From Bartonella sp. HY328 (lineage in GTDB: Bacteria; Pseudomonadota; Alphaproteobacteria; Rhizobiales; Rhizobiaceae), in contig NZ_CP104883.1 of the NCBI RefSeq assembly GCF_025449335.1, forward strand, positions 1,666,501 through 1,730,500: a DNA stretch of 64,000 nt, written 5' to 3'. Position 1 is the first letter of the stretch, and each line of letters opens with the position of its first letter. The notes under the pieces were generated by a model. That model ran no database searches. It worked only from the letters and a program-made list of their open reading frames with translations, and was not told the DNA's origin. Shown piece after piece: positions 37,149 through 46,009 of the stretch. The translations under genes and the position numbers were made by a program.

Positions 37149-38357
37149 ATGAAAATTGTTTCACGAATTAATAAGTCACTTAAAATATTATCTCTTACTG
37201 CAGCTCTCGGCGTAGGTTTTTCTTTGCCAGCATTTGCTCTTGATGGTGATGCTTTTTTTGCGCGCGTTCAGACTGAAATGAAAAAGAGTGGTTACGATAT
37301 CAAAGCTGGAAAAATTTCAGTCGATGGCGCTAATGTTAATGTTTCTGATGTAAAAATTATTGAAACTGAAGCCTCGAATGAAAAAGCGGTTGCCATTAAG
37401 GAAATTAATTTCCAAGATGTCGAAGAAGATAAAGATGGTGGTTATCTTGTTGGCCGCACAGTGATTGATGAATTCCGCGATGACACGTCAAGTAATATTG
37501 GGCAAGTTGGCACTATAAATGGCGTCGAAATAACCAAAATGTTGCTAAAATCTGAAAAGAATGAAGCAGCCTATGAAGGTACGCTACCATTTGGAATGAT
37601 TTCGGTAAAAAAAGTAGCATATGACGAAAACGGTAAGTCTACTATAACCGTGGATGACCTTTCTTTTGGCTATTCTGAATATGAAGTAGGAAAACTATTA
37701 AAATTTGGTGGTGAACTTGGCAATTTAAAAGTTCACCTAGAAAATTTGCCAAATGATAAGGAAAAAGAAGCCCTTACCAAAATGGGCTTCAATCAGCTTG
37801 ATATTCAGGGTAATTATAAATTTGCTGCAAATCTTGTCGATGGTCATGTTGATGTGACCTTTCAAGGTAATATGAATGATGCAGGACAATTGAACATTAC
37901 GATTAGTCTTGCTGGTCTTACCAAAGATCTTGCTGATGAACTTGTGCGTCTTACCAGTGAAGCAAATACTGCTACAGATAAACAACAGCAAATTATTGCA
38001 ATGTCCATTGTAGGTTTAATTCAGCAGCTTAGCTTGAATAGCATTGATATCAAATTTGTAGATAATTCTATTACCAATAAAATTATTGATCTGCAAAAAG
38101 AACCTGATATGAAGCGTGAGGATTTTGTTACGCAACTCAAGATGTTTTCGTCTTTTGGTTTGATGTCATTACAGCATCCTGATTTTGCAGAAAAAGTATC
38201 GACCGAAATTGGCAAATATTTAGATAATCCTGAAAATATCGAGATTACAGCAAAGCCTGATCATAGTACACCTTTTGCAGTGATTACTTCTACCGCTATG
38301 ACCTCGAAAAAGGATCTTATTGATCTGCTTAAGGTTGATGTAAAGGCAAATCAGTAA
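37149..38357 (+). CDS. Exported protein of unknown function (402 aa)
   Basis: 402 residues with a clear signal peptide (basic start, hydrophobic core, cleavage after LPAFA at residue 30). The mature part is acidic and soluble, with beta-rich segments in the first two thirds (ISVDGANVNVSDVKI, then NGVEITKML, then NVKV-like strands) and helices later. The repeating strand pattern recalls AsmA-like or lipid-binding periplasmic proteins, but no motif proves it. It stands alone between an upstream palindrome and a strong terminator; a periplasmic location is the only firm inference. Confidence 0.75.
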   Translation: MKIVSRINKSLKILSLTAALGVGFSLPAFALDGDAFFARVQTEMKKSGYDIKAGKISVDGANVNVSDVKIIETEASNEKAVAIKEINFQDVEEDKDGGYLVGRTVIDEFRDDTSSNIGQVGTINGVEITKMLLKSEKNEAAYEGTLPFGMISVKKVAYDENGKSTITVDDLSFGYSEYEVGKLLKFGGELGNLKVHLENLPNDKEKEALTKMGFNQLDIQGNYKFAANLVDGHVDVTFQGNMNDAGQLNITISLAGLTKDLADELVRLTSEANTATDKQQQIIAMSIVGLIQQLSLNSIDIKFVDNSITNKIIDLQKEPDMKREDFVTQLKMFSSFGLMSLQHPDFAEKVSTEIGKYLDNPENIEITAKPDHSTPFAVITSTAMTSKKDLIDLLKVDVKANQ

Positions 38358-38470
38358 TTTGATAAGGGGCAACCGCTCACTGGTTTTGTTATATTTTAAT
38401 TTAGGGTGTTTGCATTAAATTGTAAGCACCCAAAGTAGGTTTAATAAAACGGGTTGAATATCAAGATAAT

Positions 38471-38498
38471 AAAAAAGGCGCTTAGAGCGCCTTTTTTT
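38471..38498. terminator. Bidirectional intrinsic terminator
   Basis: AAAAAAGGCGCT-TAG-AGCGCCTTTTTTT. The T-run on both strands serves the exported protein gene (+) and thrS (-), which converge here. Confidence 0.9.
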
Positions 38499-38514
38499 AT
38501 TTGTAGCTAAGAGA

Positions 38515-40497
38515 TCAAGCAAGTGCTTGTTGTTTACGCAATAAATCTGGTGGTGTTGCTTCTTGCTTGAGTCTAGCAATTGCATCCACCAAGCTTAGTT
38601 CTTCTTGGTCGCGTGAACCAAGTCGGCGCATATTAACAGTGTTTTCTTCCGCTTCCTTTTTGCCGCAAACCAAAATAACTGGCACTTTTTGTAATGAGTG
38701 TTCACGTACCTTATAATTGATCTTTTCATTACGTAAATCGGCTGTTGCTAATAGGCCCGCAGCTTTAAGTTTTGCAGTAACACTTTGGGCATATTCATTT
38801 GCTTCAGATGTAATTGCTGCAACGACAACTTGCTGTGGCGCAAACCAAAGCGGCATATGACCTGCATAGTTTTCAATTAAGATACCTAAGAAACGTTCCA
38901 TTGAGCCGCAAATTGCGCGATGGATCATGACTGGTTCACGTTTTTCTGATTCATTATCGATATAAAATGCGCCAAAGCGTTCCGGCAAGTTAAAGTCAAC
39001 TTGGGTAGTACCACATTGCCATTCACGTCCAATAGCGTCTTTTAGCGTATATTCAAATTTAGGGCCATAAAATGCGCCTTCACCCGGCAAGATACCTGTT
39101 TTGATACGGCCGTTTGATTTTTTTTCAATGGTTTTTAACACATCGCCCATAACTTGCTCGGCGCGGTCCCATAATTCATCGGAACCAACACGCTTTTCCG
39201 GACGGGTTGAAAGCTTGACCATAATTTCATTGAAACCAAAATCGGCATAAGTTGAAAGGATAAGGTCGTTGATGCTTAAGCATTCTTCGGCTAACTGCTC
39301 ATCTGTACAGAAAATATGTGCATCATCTTGGGTGAAGCCGCGAACCCGCATTAAGCCATGGAGTGAGCCAGATGGCTCATAGCGGTGCACTGCACCAAAT
39401 TCCGCCATTTTAATCGGTAAATCACGATAAGACTTTAAACCATGTTTAAAAATCTGTACGTGGCCAGGGCAATTCATCGGTTTTAATGCATAAACACGAT
39501 TATCATCAGCTTCATCACCGGCCGGAGTTACCTTGAACATATTATCGCGATACCAACCCCAGTGACCTGAAATTTCCCAAAGGGACTTATCAAGCACCTG
39601 CGGAGCGTTTACTTCCATATAATTATCATCATCAAGTCGGCGACGCATATAACTTACTAAGTTTTGGAACATTTTCCAACCCTTAGCATGCCAGAATACA
39701 ACGCCTGGCCCTTCTTCTTGAAAATGGAAGAGGTCCATCTCACGCCCCAAGCGGCGATGGTCACGCTTTTCAGCCTCTTCAAGCATGGTGAGGTATTCTT
39801 TAAGATCATTGTCGCTGGCAAAGGCTGTACCATAAATGCGGGTTAGCATTGGATTATTAGAATCGCCGCGCCAGTATGCTCCTGCAACTTTCATTAATTT
39901 GAAAGCATTGCCAATATGGCCGGTTGATGTCATATGCGGCCCACGGCAAAGGTCAAACCAATCGCCTTGATAATAGATTTTTAGATCTTGATCTTCAGGG
40001 ATGGCATCAACTAATTCAACCTTATAAAGCTCGCCCTTATCAGCAAATACCTGCTTTGCTTTATTGCGCGCCCAAATCTCTTTGGTGAATGGCTTATTGC
40101 GTGCAATAATCTCGCGCATCTTTTTTTCAATGACAGGAAGATCTTCACTGGTAAATGGTTGATTACGAGCAAAATCGTAATAAAAGCCATTTTCAATAAC
40201 AGGACCAATAGTAACTTGAGTACCCGGAAAAAGCTCTTGCACGGCTTCAGCAAGGACGTGCGCACAATCATGACGTATGAGTTCTAAAGCCTTAGGGTCT
40301 TCACGCGTAATGAGTTCAATATCGCCAGATTTTTGAATCGGATCGGCAAGGTCTCGTAATTCACCATCAATAGCAAAAGCAACGGCTTTTTTAGCTAGAG
40401 ATTTGGAAATAGATTGAGCAAGCTCAAGTCCTGTAATCGCGCAATCATATTCGCGCACTGAACCATCGGGAAATTTAAGGGAAATTGTTTGTGACAT
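38515..40497 (-). CDS. thrS: Threonyl-tRNA synthetase
   Basis: 660 residues, normal length. It has a TGS domain (1-62), an editing domain with HDCAHVLAEA near residue 77 and later CRGPHM, a class II catalytic core (MNCPGH, YEPSGSLHGLMRVRGFTQDDAH), and a C-terminal anticodon-binding domain. AGAGG lies 6 nt before the ATG. No T-box or leader structure is seen upstream. Confidence 0.97.
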   Translation of the reverse strand: MSQTISLKFPDGSVREYDCAITGLELAQSISKSLAKKAVAFAIDGELRDLADPIQKSGDIELITREDPKALELIRHDCAHVLAEAVQELFPGTQVTIGPVIENGFYYDFARNQPFTSEDLPVIEKKMREIIARNKPFTKEIWARNKAKQVFADKGELYKVELVDAIPEDQDLKIYYQGDWFDLCRGPHMTSTGHIGNAFKLMKVAGAYWRGDSNNPMLTRIYGTAFASDNDLKEYLTMLEEAEKRDHRRLGREMDLFHFQEEGPGVVFWHAKGWKMFQNLVSYMRRRLDDDNYMEVNAPQVLDKSLWEISGHWGWYRDNMFKVTPAGDEADDNRVYALKPMNCPGHVQIFKHGLKSYRDLPIKMAEFGAVHRYEPSGSLHGLMRVRGFTQDDAHIFCTDEQLAEECLSINDLILSTYADFGFNEIMVKLSTRPEKRVGSDELWDRAEQVMGDVLKTIEKKSNGRIKTGILPGEGAFYGPKFEYTLKDAIGREWQCGTTQVDFNLPERFGAFYIDNESEKREPVMIHRAICGSMERFLGILIENYAGHMPLWFAPQQVVVAAITSEANEYAQSVTAKLKAAGLLATADLRNEKINYKVREHSLQKVPVILVCGKKEAEENTVNMRRLGSRDQEELSLVDAIARLKQEATPPDLLRKQQALA

Positions 40498-40896
40498 AAA
40501 AGCCTCTATTTTCCAGTCCCGCGAACGGATGCGGGTGGGTTGTTAATATGTGCCATTTAGATAAAAATCTAATTGTGTGAGTTTGTTTGCTTTTTAGTAT
40601 AATTTTTTGAAGCTGTGAAGCCTCTTAAATTAAATTTATTATAAATTGGCATGTTGTAAAGCATTTAACATTATAAAATGTATTTTTGTGCCTTTATATA
40701 TATTAATCAAAATTAAGTGTTTTAAAAATGGCTGTAAAAATCACTTTTTAGCTTATCATATTTAAGTAACAGGAGTATAAAATTCAAGATTATGCTCGAA
40801 ATGAAAAATAATCGATTTTATGCATAAATTCAACTTGATAGCCACTTGTTAAATAGGCTAAAACAATAAAATATATCACAAAGAAATCTATTGCTG
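40498..40896. other. 399-bp divergent gap between thrS and bpt
   Basis: Very AT-rich; I see no gene, strong repeat or known operator. It should contain both promoters. Confidence 0.5.
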
Positions 40897-41637
40897 ATGA
40901 CAGATCAATTAACACAAACGCCTCAGTTTTTTTTGACTGCACCTGGTAAATGCCCTTATTTGCGGGGTAGGACCGAGCGCAAGGTGTTTACTTACCTAAA
41001 TGGTGAAAGTGCAATCGAGCGCAATAATATGTTGACCTTTAATGGTTTTAGGCGTTCACAAAATATTGCTTATCGGCCAATTTGTGATGGTTGCAATGCA
41101 TGTGTGTCTGTTCGAATCCCGGTTGATGATTTTAAAATGTCGCAATCTATGAAGCGCATCATCAATATGAATGGTGATCTCCTGTGTGAAGTGGTTGCTC
41201 CTAAAACTACTGATGAACAATTTGCTTTGTTTCGCACCTATCTTGATGGTCGTCATATGGATGGCGGTATGGCCAATATGAGTCGCGAAGATTTTCGAGT
41301 TATGGTTGAGGAAAGTCCCATAAATACATGTCTTTATGAGTATCGCTTAAAGAAAAATGATAACAATGAGGCGTGTTTAATTGCCGTTGCTTTGACTGAT
41401 GTTTTGGCAGACGGCTTTTCAATGGTCTATTCTTTTTATGATCCGCAACAAACCAAGCGTTCTTTAGGTACTATGATGATTTTAGACCATATTATACGGG
41501 CTAAAAAGACAATGCTTCCTTATATTTATCTTGGATATTGGGTAAAAGGATCTAATAAAATGGATTATAAGCAAAAGTTTAAACCATTAGAATATTTATT
41601 CCGTGATAAGTGGGCAGAAATTCCACAAGAAGATTAA
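40897..41637 (+). CDS. bpt: Leucyl (aspartate/glutamate) protein transferase, N-degron pathway
   Basis: 246 residues from ATG at 40897. The N-terminal CPYLRGRTERKVFTYL and the CDGCNACVSVRIP cysteines mark the ATE/Bpt family. Bacterial Bpt adds Leu from Leu-tRNA to proteins starting with Asp or Glu, which marks them for ClpS/ClpAP. Two earlier in-frame codons (TTG, CTG) are possible starts but unneeded. Its stop codon overlaps that of the converging gene in TTAA. Confidence 0.92.
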   Translation: MTDQLTQTPQFFLTAPGKCPYLRGRTERKVFTYLNGESAIERNNMLTFNGFRRSQNIAYRPICDGCNACVSVRIPVDDFKMSQSMKRIINMNGDLLCEVVAPKTTDEQFALFRTYLDGRHMDGGMANMSREDFRVMVEESPINTCLYEYRLKKNDNNEACLIAVALTDVLADGFSMVYSFYDPQQTKRSLGTMMILDHIIRAKKTMLPYIYLGYWVKGSNKMDYKQKFKPLEYLFRDKWAEIPQED

Positions 41638-42722
41638 TTGGTAATTTTACCTAAAATATATTTGGCACTAAAACGAGCAATGATTGGGCCAGTTATGGTA
41701 ACAATAATAAAACGCACAGATTGATAAGCCATGACAAAAGGTAAATTAACATTTGTACTTGCTGCAATGATCGATATGGAATCGGCTCCACCAGGACTAG
41801 TCGCCAAATAGCTAGTTAACAAGTCAACATTAGCGAAATAACTCAAAGCAAGAGCAAAACCTCCGCATAAAACTATTAATGCGACGATAGAAATGAATAA
41901 AACTGGGATTGCATGCAAAGCATGCATCAAAATTGTTCGAGTAAATCTTAATCCTACCGTCCATCCAATGATTATATAACTTGTTGCCAAAATCCATGGT
42001 GGCAGCTCAAGCGTTATAAAACCAAAATCTTGCAGAAAAACAGCGATAAGAAAAGGAACGAGCATTCCACCTGCTGGAATGCGTGAATATTTTGCACCAA
42101 GCGAACCGCCAAAAGCGATTAGCAAAGTAATGGCAAATGCTTCCCATGACACGGTGGGAAAAAAATCAATTTCAAAGGCTGTATTGCCACTTGGGGAAAC
42201 AAATCGAGCTAGGATAGAACCAAGGGCGGCAACTATGACAACACGCATATATTGCATAACTGCAACAAGACGCTCATCTGCTCCATAGGCTTCAGCCATG
42301 ATGACCATGGTTGATGATCCTCCAGGTGCAGAGCCCCAAATTGCAGTAGTGCCGGGTAATATTTGTCTTTTTGTCAAAAATAAACCGATAAGGGTGGATG
42401 CGAAAATTACCGCAAAAACACCACTTAAAAATAAAGGTAGGTCGTGCCAGACTTCTAAAACTATTTCTGGTTTTATTGCTCGCGCAATCATACAACCCAC
42501 TATACCTTGTGCCAAGGTAAAAAACAGTTTGGGTATTTTGGTTTCTACATTACTAACGGCAAGGATAATAGCAGAAATCATTGGCCCTAACAAAAGCGCT
42601 GCTGGTATGTGAGCAAGCTCTAGGCCAATAATGGCAATTGCTGTGAAAGCAAACAAGCATAGCCATTTTAATGGCTTTGGAAGATTGACTAGATCAGGCC
42701 ATTTCAATTTATTCCATGACAT
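41634..42722 (-). CDS. AbrB-family membrane protein (Gneg_AbrB_dup)
   Basis: 362 residues with about ten membrane segments arranged as two similar halves, each with a Gly/Pro-rich helix-breaking motif (WGSAPGGSSTMVIMAEAYGAD near residue 127 and TSPGGADSISIIAAST near 311). These duplicated PGG motifs define the AbrB duplication family, often mislabelled ammonia monooxygenase. Its function is unsettled; some members affect osmolyte or metabolite export. Its ATG gap to the next gene leaves room for its own promoter. Confidence 0.85.
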   Translation of the reverse strand: MSWNKLKWPDLVNLPKPLKWLCLFAFTAIAIIGLELAHIPAALLLGPMISAIILAVSNVETKIPKLFFTLAQGIVGCMIARAIKPEIVLEVWHDLPLFLSGVFAVIFASTLIGLFLTKRQILPGTTAIWGSAPGGSSTMVIMAEAYGADERLVAVMQYMRVVIVAALGSILARFVSPSGNTAFEIDFFPTVSWEAFAITLLIAFGGSLGAKYSRIPAGGMLVPFLIAVFLQDFGFITLELPPWILATSYIIIGWTVGLRFTRTILMHALHAIPVLFISIVALIVLCGGFALALSYFANVDLLTSYLATSPGGADSISIIAASTNVNLPFVMAYQSVRFIIVTITGPIIARFSAKYILGKITN

Positions 42723-42910
42723 GAATATTCAATCGCCTTCTGCTGCCGCTTAACATGCTAAATTAAGTCGAACAATTAATAATTAAAATATCTGCTTATT
42801 TTTGCTCTAACAATTATTTTTAATTATTTAAAATATTGATTTCTTTCAAGTGATTTTTTGGTGAACAAGAATCGAATAGGCAAGATTTAAAGACCAATTG
42901 ATGCTCGGTG

Positions 42911-43903
42911 TTAGTCAAAGTCACCATTACTATGAACATAGTTTTGTGGTGATGCTACAATCTCAACTTCGCTGTCTTTACCTGATTGAACAGTAAACTC
43001 TTTTTGGTAGATCTGATCCTTATTCTTGGCAATTGCTACATAATCGCCTTCAGATAATACAATATAAACATAGGCATTAGCAGTTTCGCGGACGATGTCG
43101 CCAGAATCATTTTGGATAACCCAGCTCGTATCGGCTAATGCTTCGCCACCTGCTTCCCTTACCAGTTTAAGCGTTATTTGGGCGGCATAATGCTCCAGCT
43201 TTACCTCGGTTAATTTACCGCCCTCTACGGTGACATTGGTTCTTGAAATTGCATTGGCATTTCCATAGCTAGAAACAACATGATATTGGCCAGCGCTAAG
43301 CCGAATTATGGCATTGGCCTTAACGTTGCGCATAATCAAGGCCTGCTCGTTATTTTCGTTATCCCCTGCATAAATAGAAAATGTTAACCGACTTTCATTC
43401 AGCTTTCCATTGGGGTTTGTTGCTTTAACCTCTATACCGCCAGCATTTAAAACCAAGTTTTCATGATAGTTTTTTTTGTCTTCAACAAGAATCTTTTTGG
43501 TAATGCCGGCACGGCCAAAAGCTGCATGAATAAGATATTCTCCTGCAGGCAAATTAAAACTGACACTGCCGCCTTCTTTAGCTGCGATAAGTGGCAAAGT
43601 ATCATTGTTGCCGCCAGTCGGCGAAAATATGCGCCAAACAATTCCTTTGGTAATTGGAGCCGATTTTTCCGTAAGTCTTGCCTCTAATTCAACCGTACTT
43701 GATCCAAGCAGAGGATTGAAAGGGTAATCAACAGTTCGGGAGCTATTAGTTTCTCCATCATTTGAGGTTGGGTTGCTTATTGAAGGCAAATTATGAACAT
43801 CATTGCCTCCGCCACTAATAGTTTGCCCTAAAACTATGGGTGTCCAAAATAAAGAAAAACTTAAAATGAGTAGGGAGCGGAGAGAAAAATACAAGCTTGT
43901 CAC
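42911..43903 (-). CDS. Exported protein with repeated carboxypeptidase-regulatory-like domains (330 aa)
   Basis: 330 residues with a signal peptide (cleavage after VLGQ, about residue 27) and a low-complexity polar linker to about residue 65. Three similar beta-sandwich units follow, each with a GxYxV/I-like closing strand (LPAGEYLIHAAFG, LSAGQYHVVSSYG, LSEGDYVAIAKN). That looks like tandem CarboxypepD_reg-like folds. No catalytic residues are seen; a structural or binding role in the periplasm is likely. Confidence 0.75.
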   Translation of the reverse strand: MTSLYFSLRSLLILSFSLFWTPIVLGQTISGGGNDVHNLPSISNPTSNDGETNSSRTVDYPFNPLLGSSTVELEARLTEKSAPITKGIVWRIFSPTGGNNDTLPLIAAKEGGSVSFNLPAGEYLIHAAFGRAGITKKILVEDKKNYHENLVLNAGGIEVKATNPNGKLNESRLTFSIYAGDNENNEQALIMRNVKANAIIRLSAGQYHVVSSYGNANAISRTNVTVEGGKLTEVKLEHYAAQITLKLVREAGGEALADTSWVIQNDSGDIVRETANAYVYIVLSEGDYVAIAKNKDQIYQKEFTVQSGKDSEVEIVASPQNYVHSNGDFD

Positions 43904-44129
43904 CTTAATAAAATTTCTTAATATTTATAAATAATATATTGATAATACAATTCAATTTTCTTTTTATTAATCGATAGGATAAAACTAAACAAGTAACTAT
44001 TGGGTGGTTTGTTGCGATAAGTATATCTTATAGAAAACACGCTATCTTTTAACTTGATACAGCTTTAATAATCAAAATTGATAGAGGATCATGCTAAAAT
44101 CAAATGCTCTTTTCCACTGTAGTTTAAAT

Positions 44130-44161
44130 TGTAATCTAAATTGAATGTAATCTAAATTGAA
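44130..44161. repeat. 16-bp tandem duplication at the erpA stop codon
   Basis: TGTAATCTAAATTGAA occurs twice back to back; the copy nearer erpA contains its stop codon and last codons. It looks like recent replication slippage. Confidence 0.7.
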
Positions 44162-44475
44162 AAACTTGTACCGCAACCACAAGATGACACAGCGTTGGGA
44201 TTGTTGATTTGAAATGCTTGTCCCATCAGATCGTCAACAAAATCAATTTCTGATCCTTCGATAAAAGGGAGAGAAATTGAATCAATTAAAATCTGCGCGC
44301 CATTTTTTTCAATAACAAAGTCGTCCTCATTTTGTGCATCGACAAGTTCATATTTATAAGAAAAACCAGAACAACCACCACCCTCTACCGAAATACGTAG
44401 AGCTGTTTTATCGGGTTCCTTGGCAAGGATTAAATTTATCCGCTTGGCTGCAGAATCTGATACCGCGACACTCAT
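44152..44475 (-). CDS. erpA: Iron-sulfur cluster insertion protein (A-type carrier)
   Basis: 107 residues of the HesB/IscA fold with the three cluster-binding cysteines Cys35 (GGGCSGFSY), Cys99 and Cys101 (SCGCG). A-type carriers pass Fe-S clusters to target enzymes. Which paralogue (ErpA, IscA or SufA) is not certain; the spot beside dgt-argS matches the gene annotated erpA in relatives. Divergent from dgt across 186 bp. Confidence 0.88.
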   Translation of the reverse strand: MSVAVSDSAAKRINLILAKEPDKTALRISVEGGGCSGFSYKYELVDAQNEDDFVIEKNGAQILIDSISLPFIEGSEIDFVDDLMGQAFQINNPNAVSSCGCGTSFSI

Positions 44476-44509
44476 TTGTCTTATTCCTTACGTAAGCGTC
44501 TAAAGCGCA

Positions 44510-44533
44510 TTTACTTAAAATTGGATAAGTAAA
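44510..44533. promoter_or_regulatory. Inverted repeat in the erpA-dgt divergent region
   Basis: TTTACTT-N10-AAGTAAA lies about 35 nt before erpA. A smaller palindrome TTACGTAA (44487-44494) lies between it and the gene. Both could be operators; no regulator can be named. Confidence 0.35.
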
Positions 44534-44661
44534 GTGCCTAGTGCTCTGTTTTTTTGCATTTTTATCAATAAAACGCTTCATACCTATTCGAAAATGCACT
44601 AGCCTATTGGCAAGCAAGTCAAACCGTTCTTTAAATCTAAGGCGAGATTAGGTAAAGTGCA

Positions 44662-45927
44662 ATGGAATTAGCAAAAAAAGAAAAAATTAACAGTATTGGT
44701 TACGGATATGAACCGCGAGCTGCTTTTGCTACCCTGCCAGCTTTAAGTCGTGGACGGTTAATCGCAGAAAGCGAAAGTGCAACTAGAACGCCGTTCCAAA
44801 GGGATAGGGATAGGATAATTCACTCCAATGCATTTCGGCGATTAAAACATAAAACCCAGGTTTTTGTTGCAGCTGAGGATGATCATTATCGAACCCGCCT
44901 TACCCACAGCATTGAAGTGTCGCAAATTGCACGCGCGCTTGCTCGCGCCCTGCGGCTTGATGAAGAGCTGGCAGAAGCCATTGCACTTGCTCATGATTTC
45001 GGCCATACGCCTTTTGGTCATGCAGGAGAGGATGCTTTAAATGAGATGATGGCAACTTACGGCGGATTTGACCATAATGCCCAAGCCCTCCATATAGTAA
45101 CTGCTCTTGAACATCGTTATGCCGGCTTTAATGGATTAAACTTAACTTGGGAAACGCTTGAGGGTTTAGTTAAGCATAATGGTCCTTTGGTTGGGCAATA
45201 TTCCAAAAAAGAGGCACTTTCGCCTATTATTAAAAATTTCAATAAAGTTTTTGATTTGCATTTAGATCAATTCGCAGGACCAGAAGCACAATGCGCTGCA
45301 ATTGCCGATGATATTGCTTATAATGCTCATGATATAGATGATGGTTTAAGAGCAGGTTTAATTACAATCGAGCAGCTTAGAGATGTCCAATTAACGGCTC
45401 GCCTTATTAGCCAAGTGGAAACTGCCATTGATAAAGCTAATGATGGGTATAAAATATCGGATTTTGATAAGGGTGATGTTGCCTATCAACGTGTTGCCTA
45501 TGAAATTGTGCGCAGGCAGATAACTATAATGGTGGAAGATGTAATACAAGAATCTATTCGGCGCCTAAATGACATTAATCCCCAAAGTGTCGATGATATT
45601 TATCGCGCAGATCAAGCGGTAATTAGCTTTTCAAACGAAATGCGCAATGAAGAAAAATACTTGAAAAAATTTTTGTTTGACAACCTATATTATCATGAAA
45701 AGGTTTTGGTGCAACGGCGCAAGGGCGAACTTATGGTCAAGGCATTATTTAATGCCTATATGAATGACTTTACTCTTTTACCCATTGATTGGCAAAATCA
45801 GATCAGTAGTCAAAAAGATTTGCGGCAAACAGATTTAGCTCTCGCTATGGTTATTTCTGATTTTTTGTCAGGTATGACTGACCAGTATGCGATAAGAGAA
45901 TATGAACGTCTGTTTGACCAGACATGA
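44662..45927 (+). CDS. dgt: dGTP triphosphohydrolase-like protein
   Basis: 421 residues. The HD-domain metal site is visible: RLTHSIEV near residue 91 and AHDFGHTPFGHAGE near 112, with IADDIAYNAHDIDDG later. It cleaves dNTPs to nucleoside plus triphosphate and may balance dNTP pools. The N-terminal SRGR-x9-R-x2-FQRDRDRIIHSNAFRRLKHKTQVF pattern is typical. A terminator is not evident before argS, 82 bp downstream, so they may share a transcript. Confidence 0.93.
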   Translation: MELAKKEKINSIGYGYEPRAAFATLPALSRGRLIAESESATRTPFQRDRDRIIHSNAFRRLKHKTQVFVAAEDDHYRTRLTHSIEVSQIARALARALRLDEELAEAIALAHDFGHTPFGHAGEDALNEMMATYGGFDHNAQALHIVTALEHRYAGFNGLNLTWETLEGLVKHNGPLVGQYSKKEALSPIIKNFNKVFDLHLDQFAGPEAQCAAIADDIAYNAHDIDDGLRAGLITIEQLRDVQLTARLISQVETAIDKANDGYKISDFDKGDVAYQRVAYEIVRRQITIMVEDVIQESIRRLNDINPQSVDDIYRADQAVISFSNEMRNEEKYLKKFLFDNLYYHEKVLVQRRKGELMVKALFNAYMNDFTLLPIDWQNQISSQKDLRQTDLALAMVISDFLSGMTDQYAIREYERLFDQT

Positions 45928-46009
45928 AAATTCATTTAAACAGTGCGAAATAGTTGTTTGGGCGATGAATCCTATCAAGGCTCGTCTGGTGGATAATGGA
46001 ATTAAGTGA

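Noticed and set aside
41634..41637. Overlapping stops of bpt and the AbrB-type gene as antisense control
   Set aside because: A 4-bp TTAA overlap of convergent stops is easily chance in AT-rich DNA; no further structure seen.
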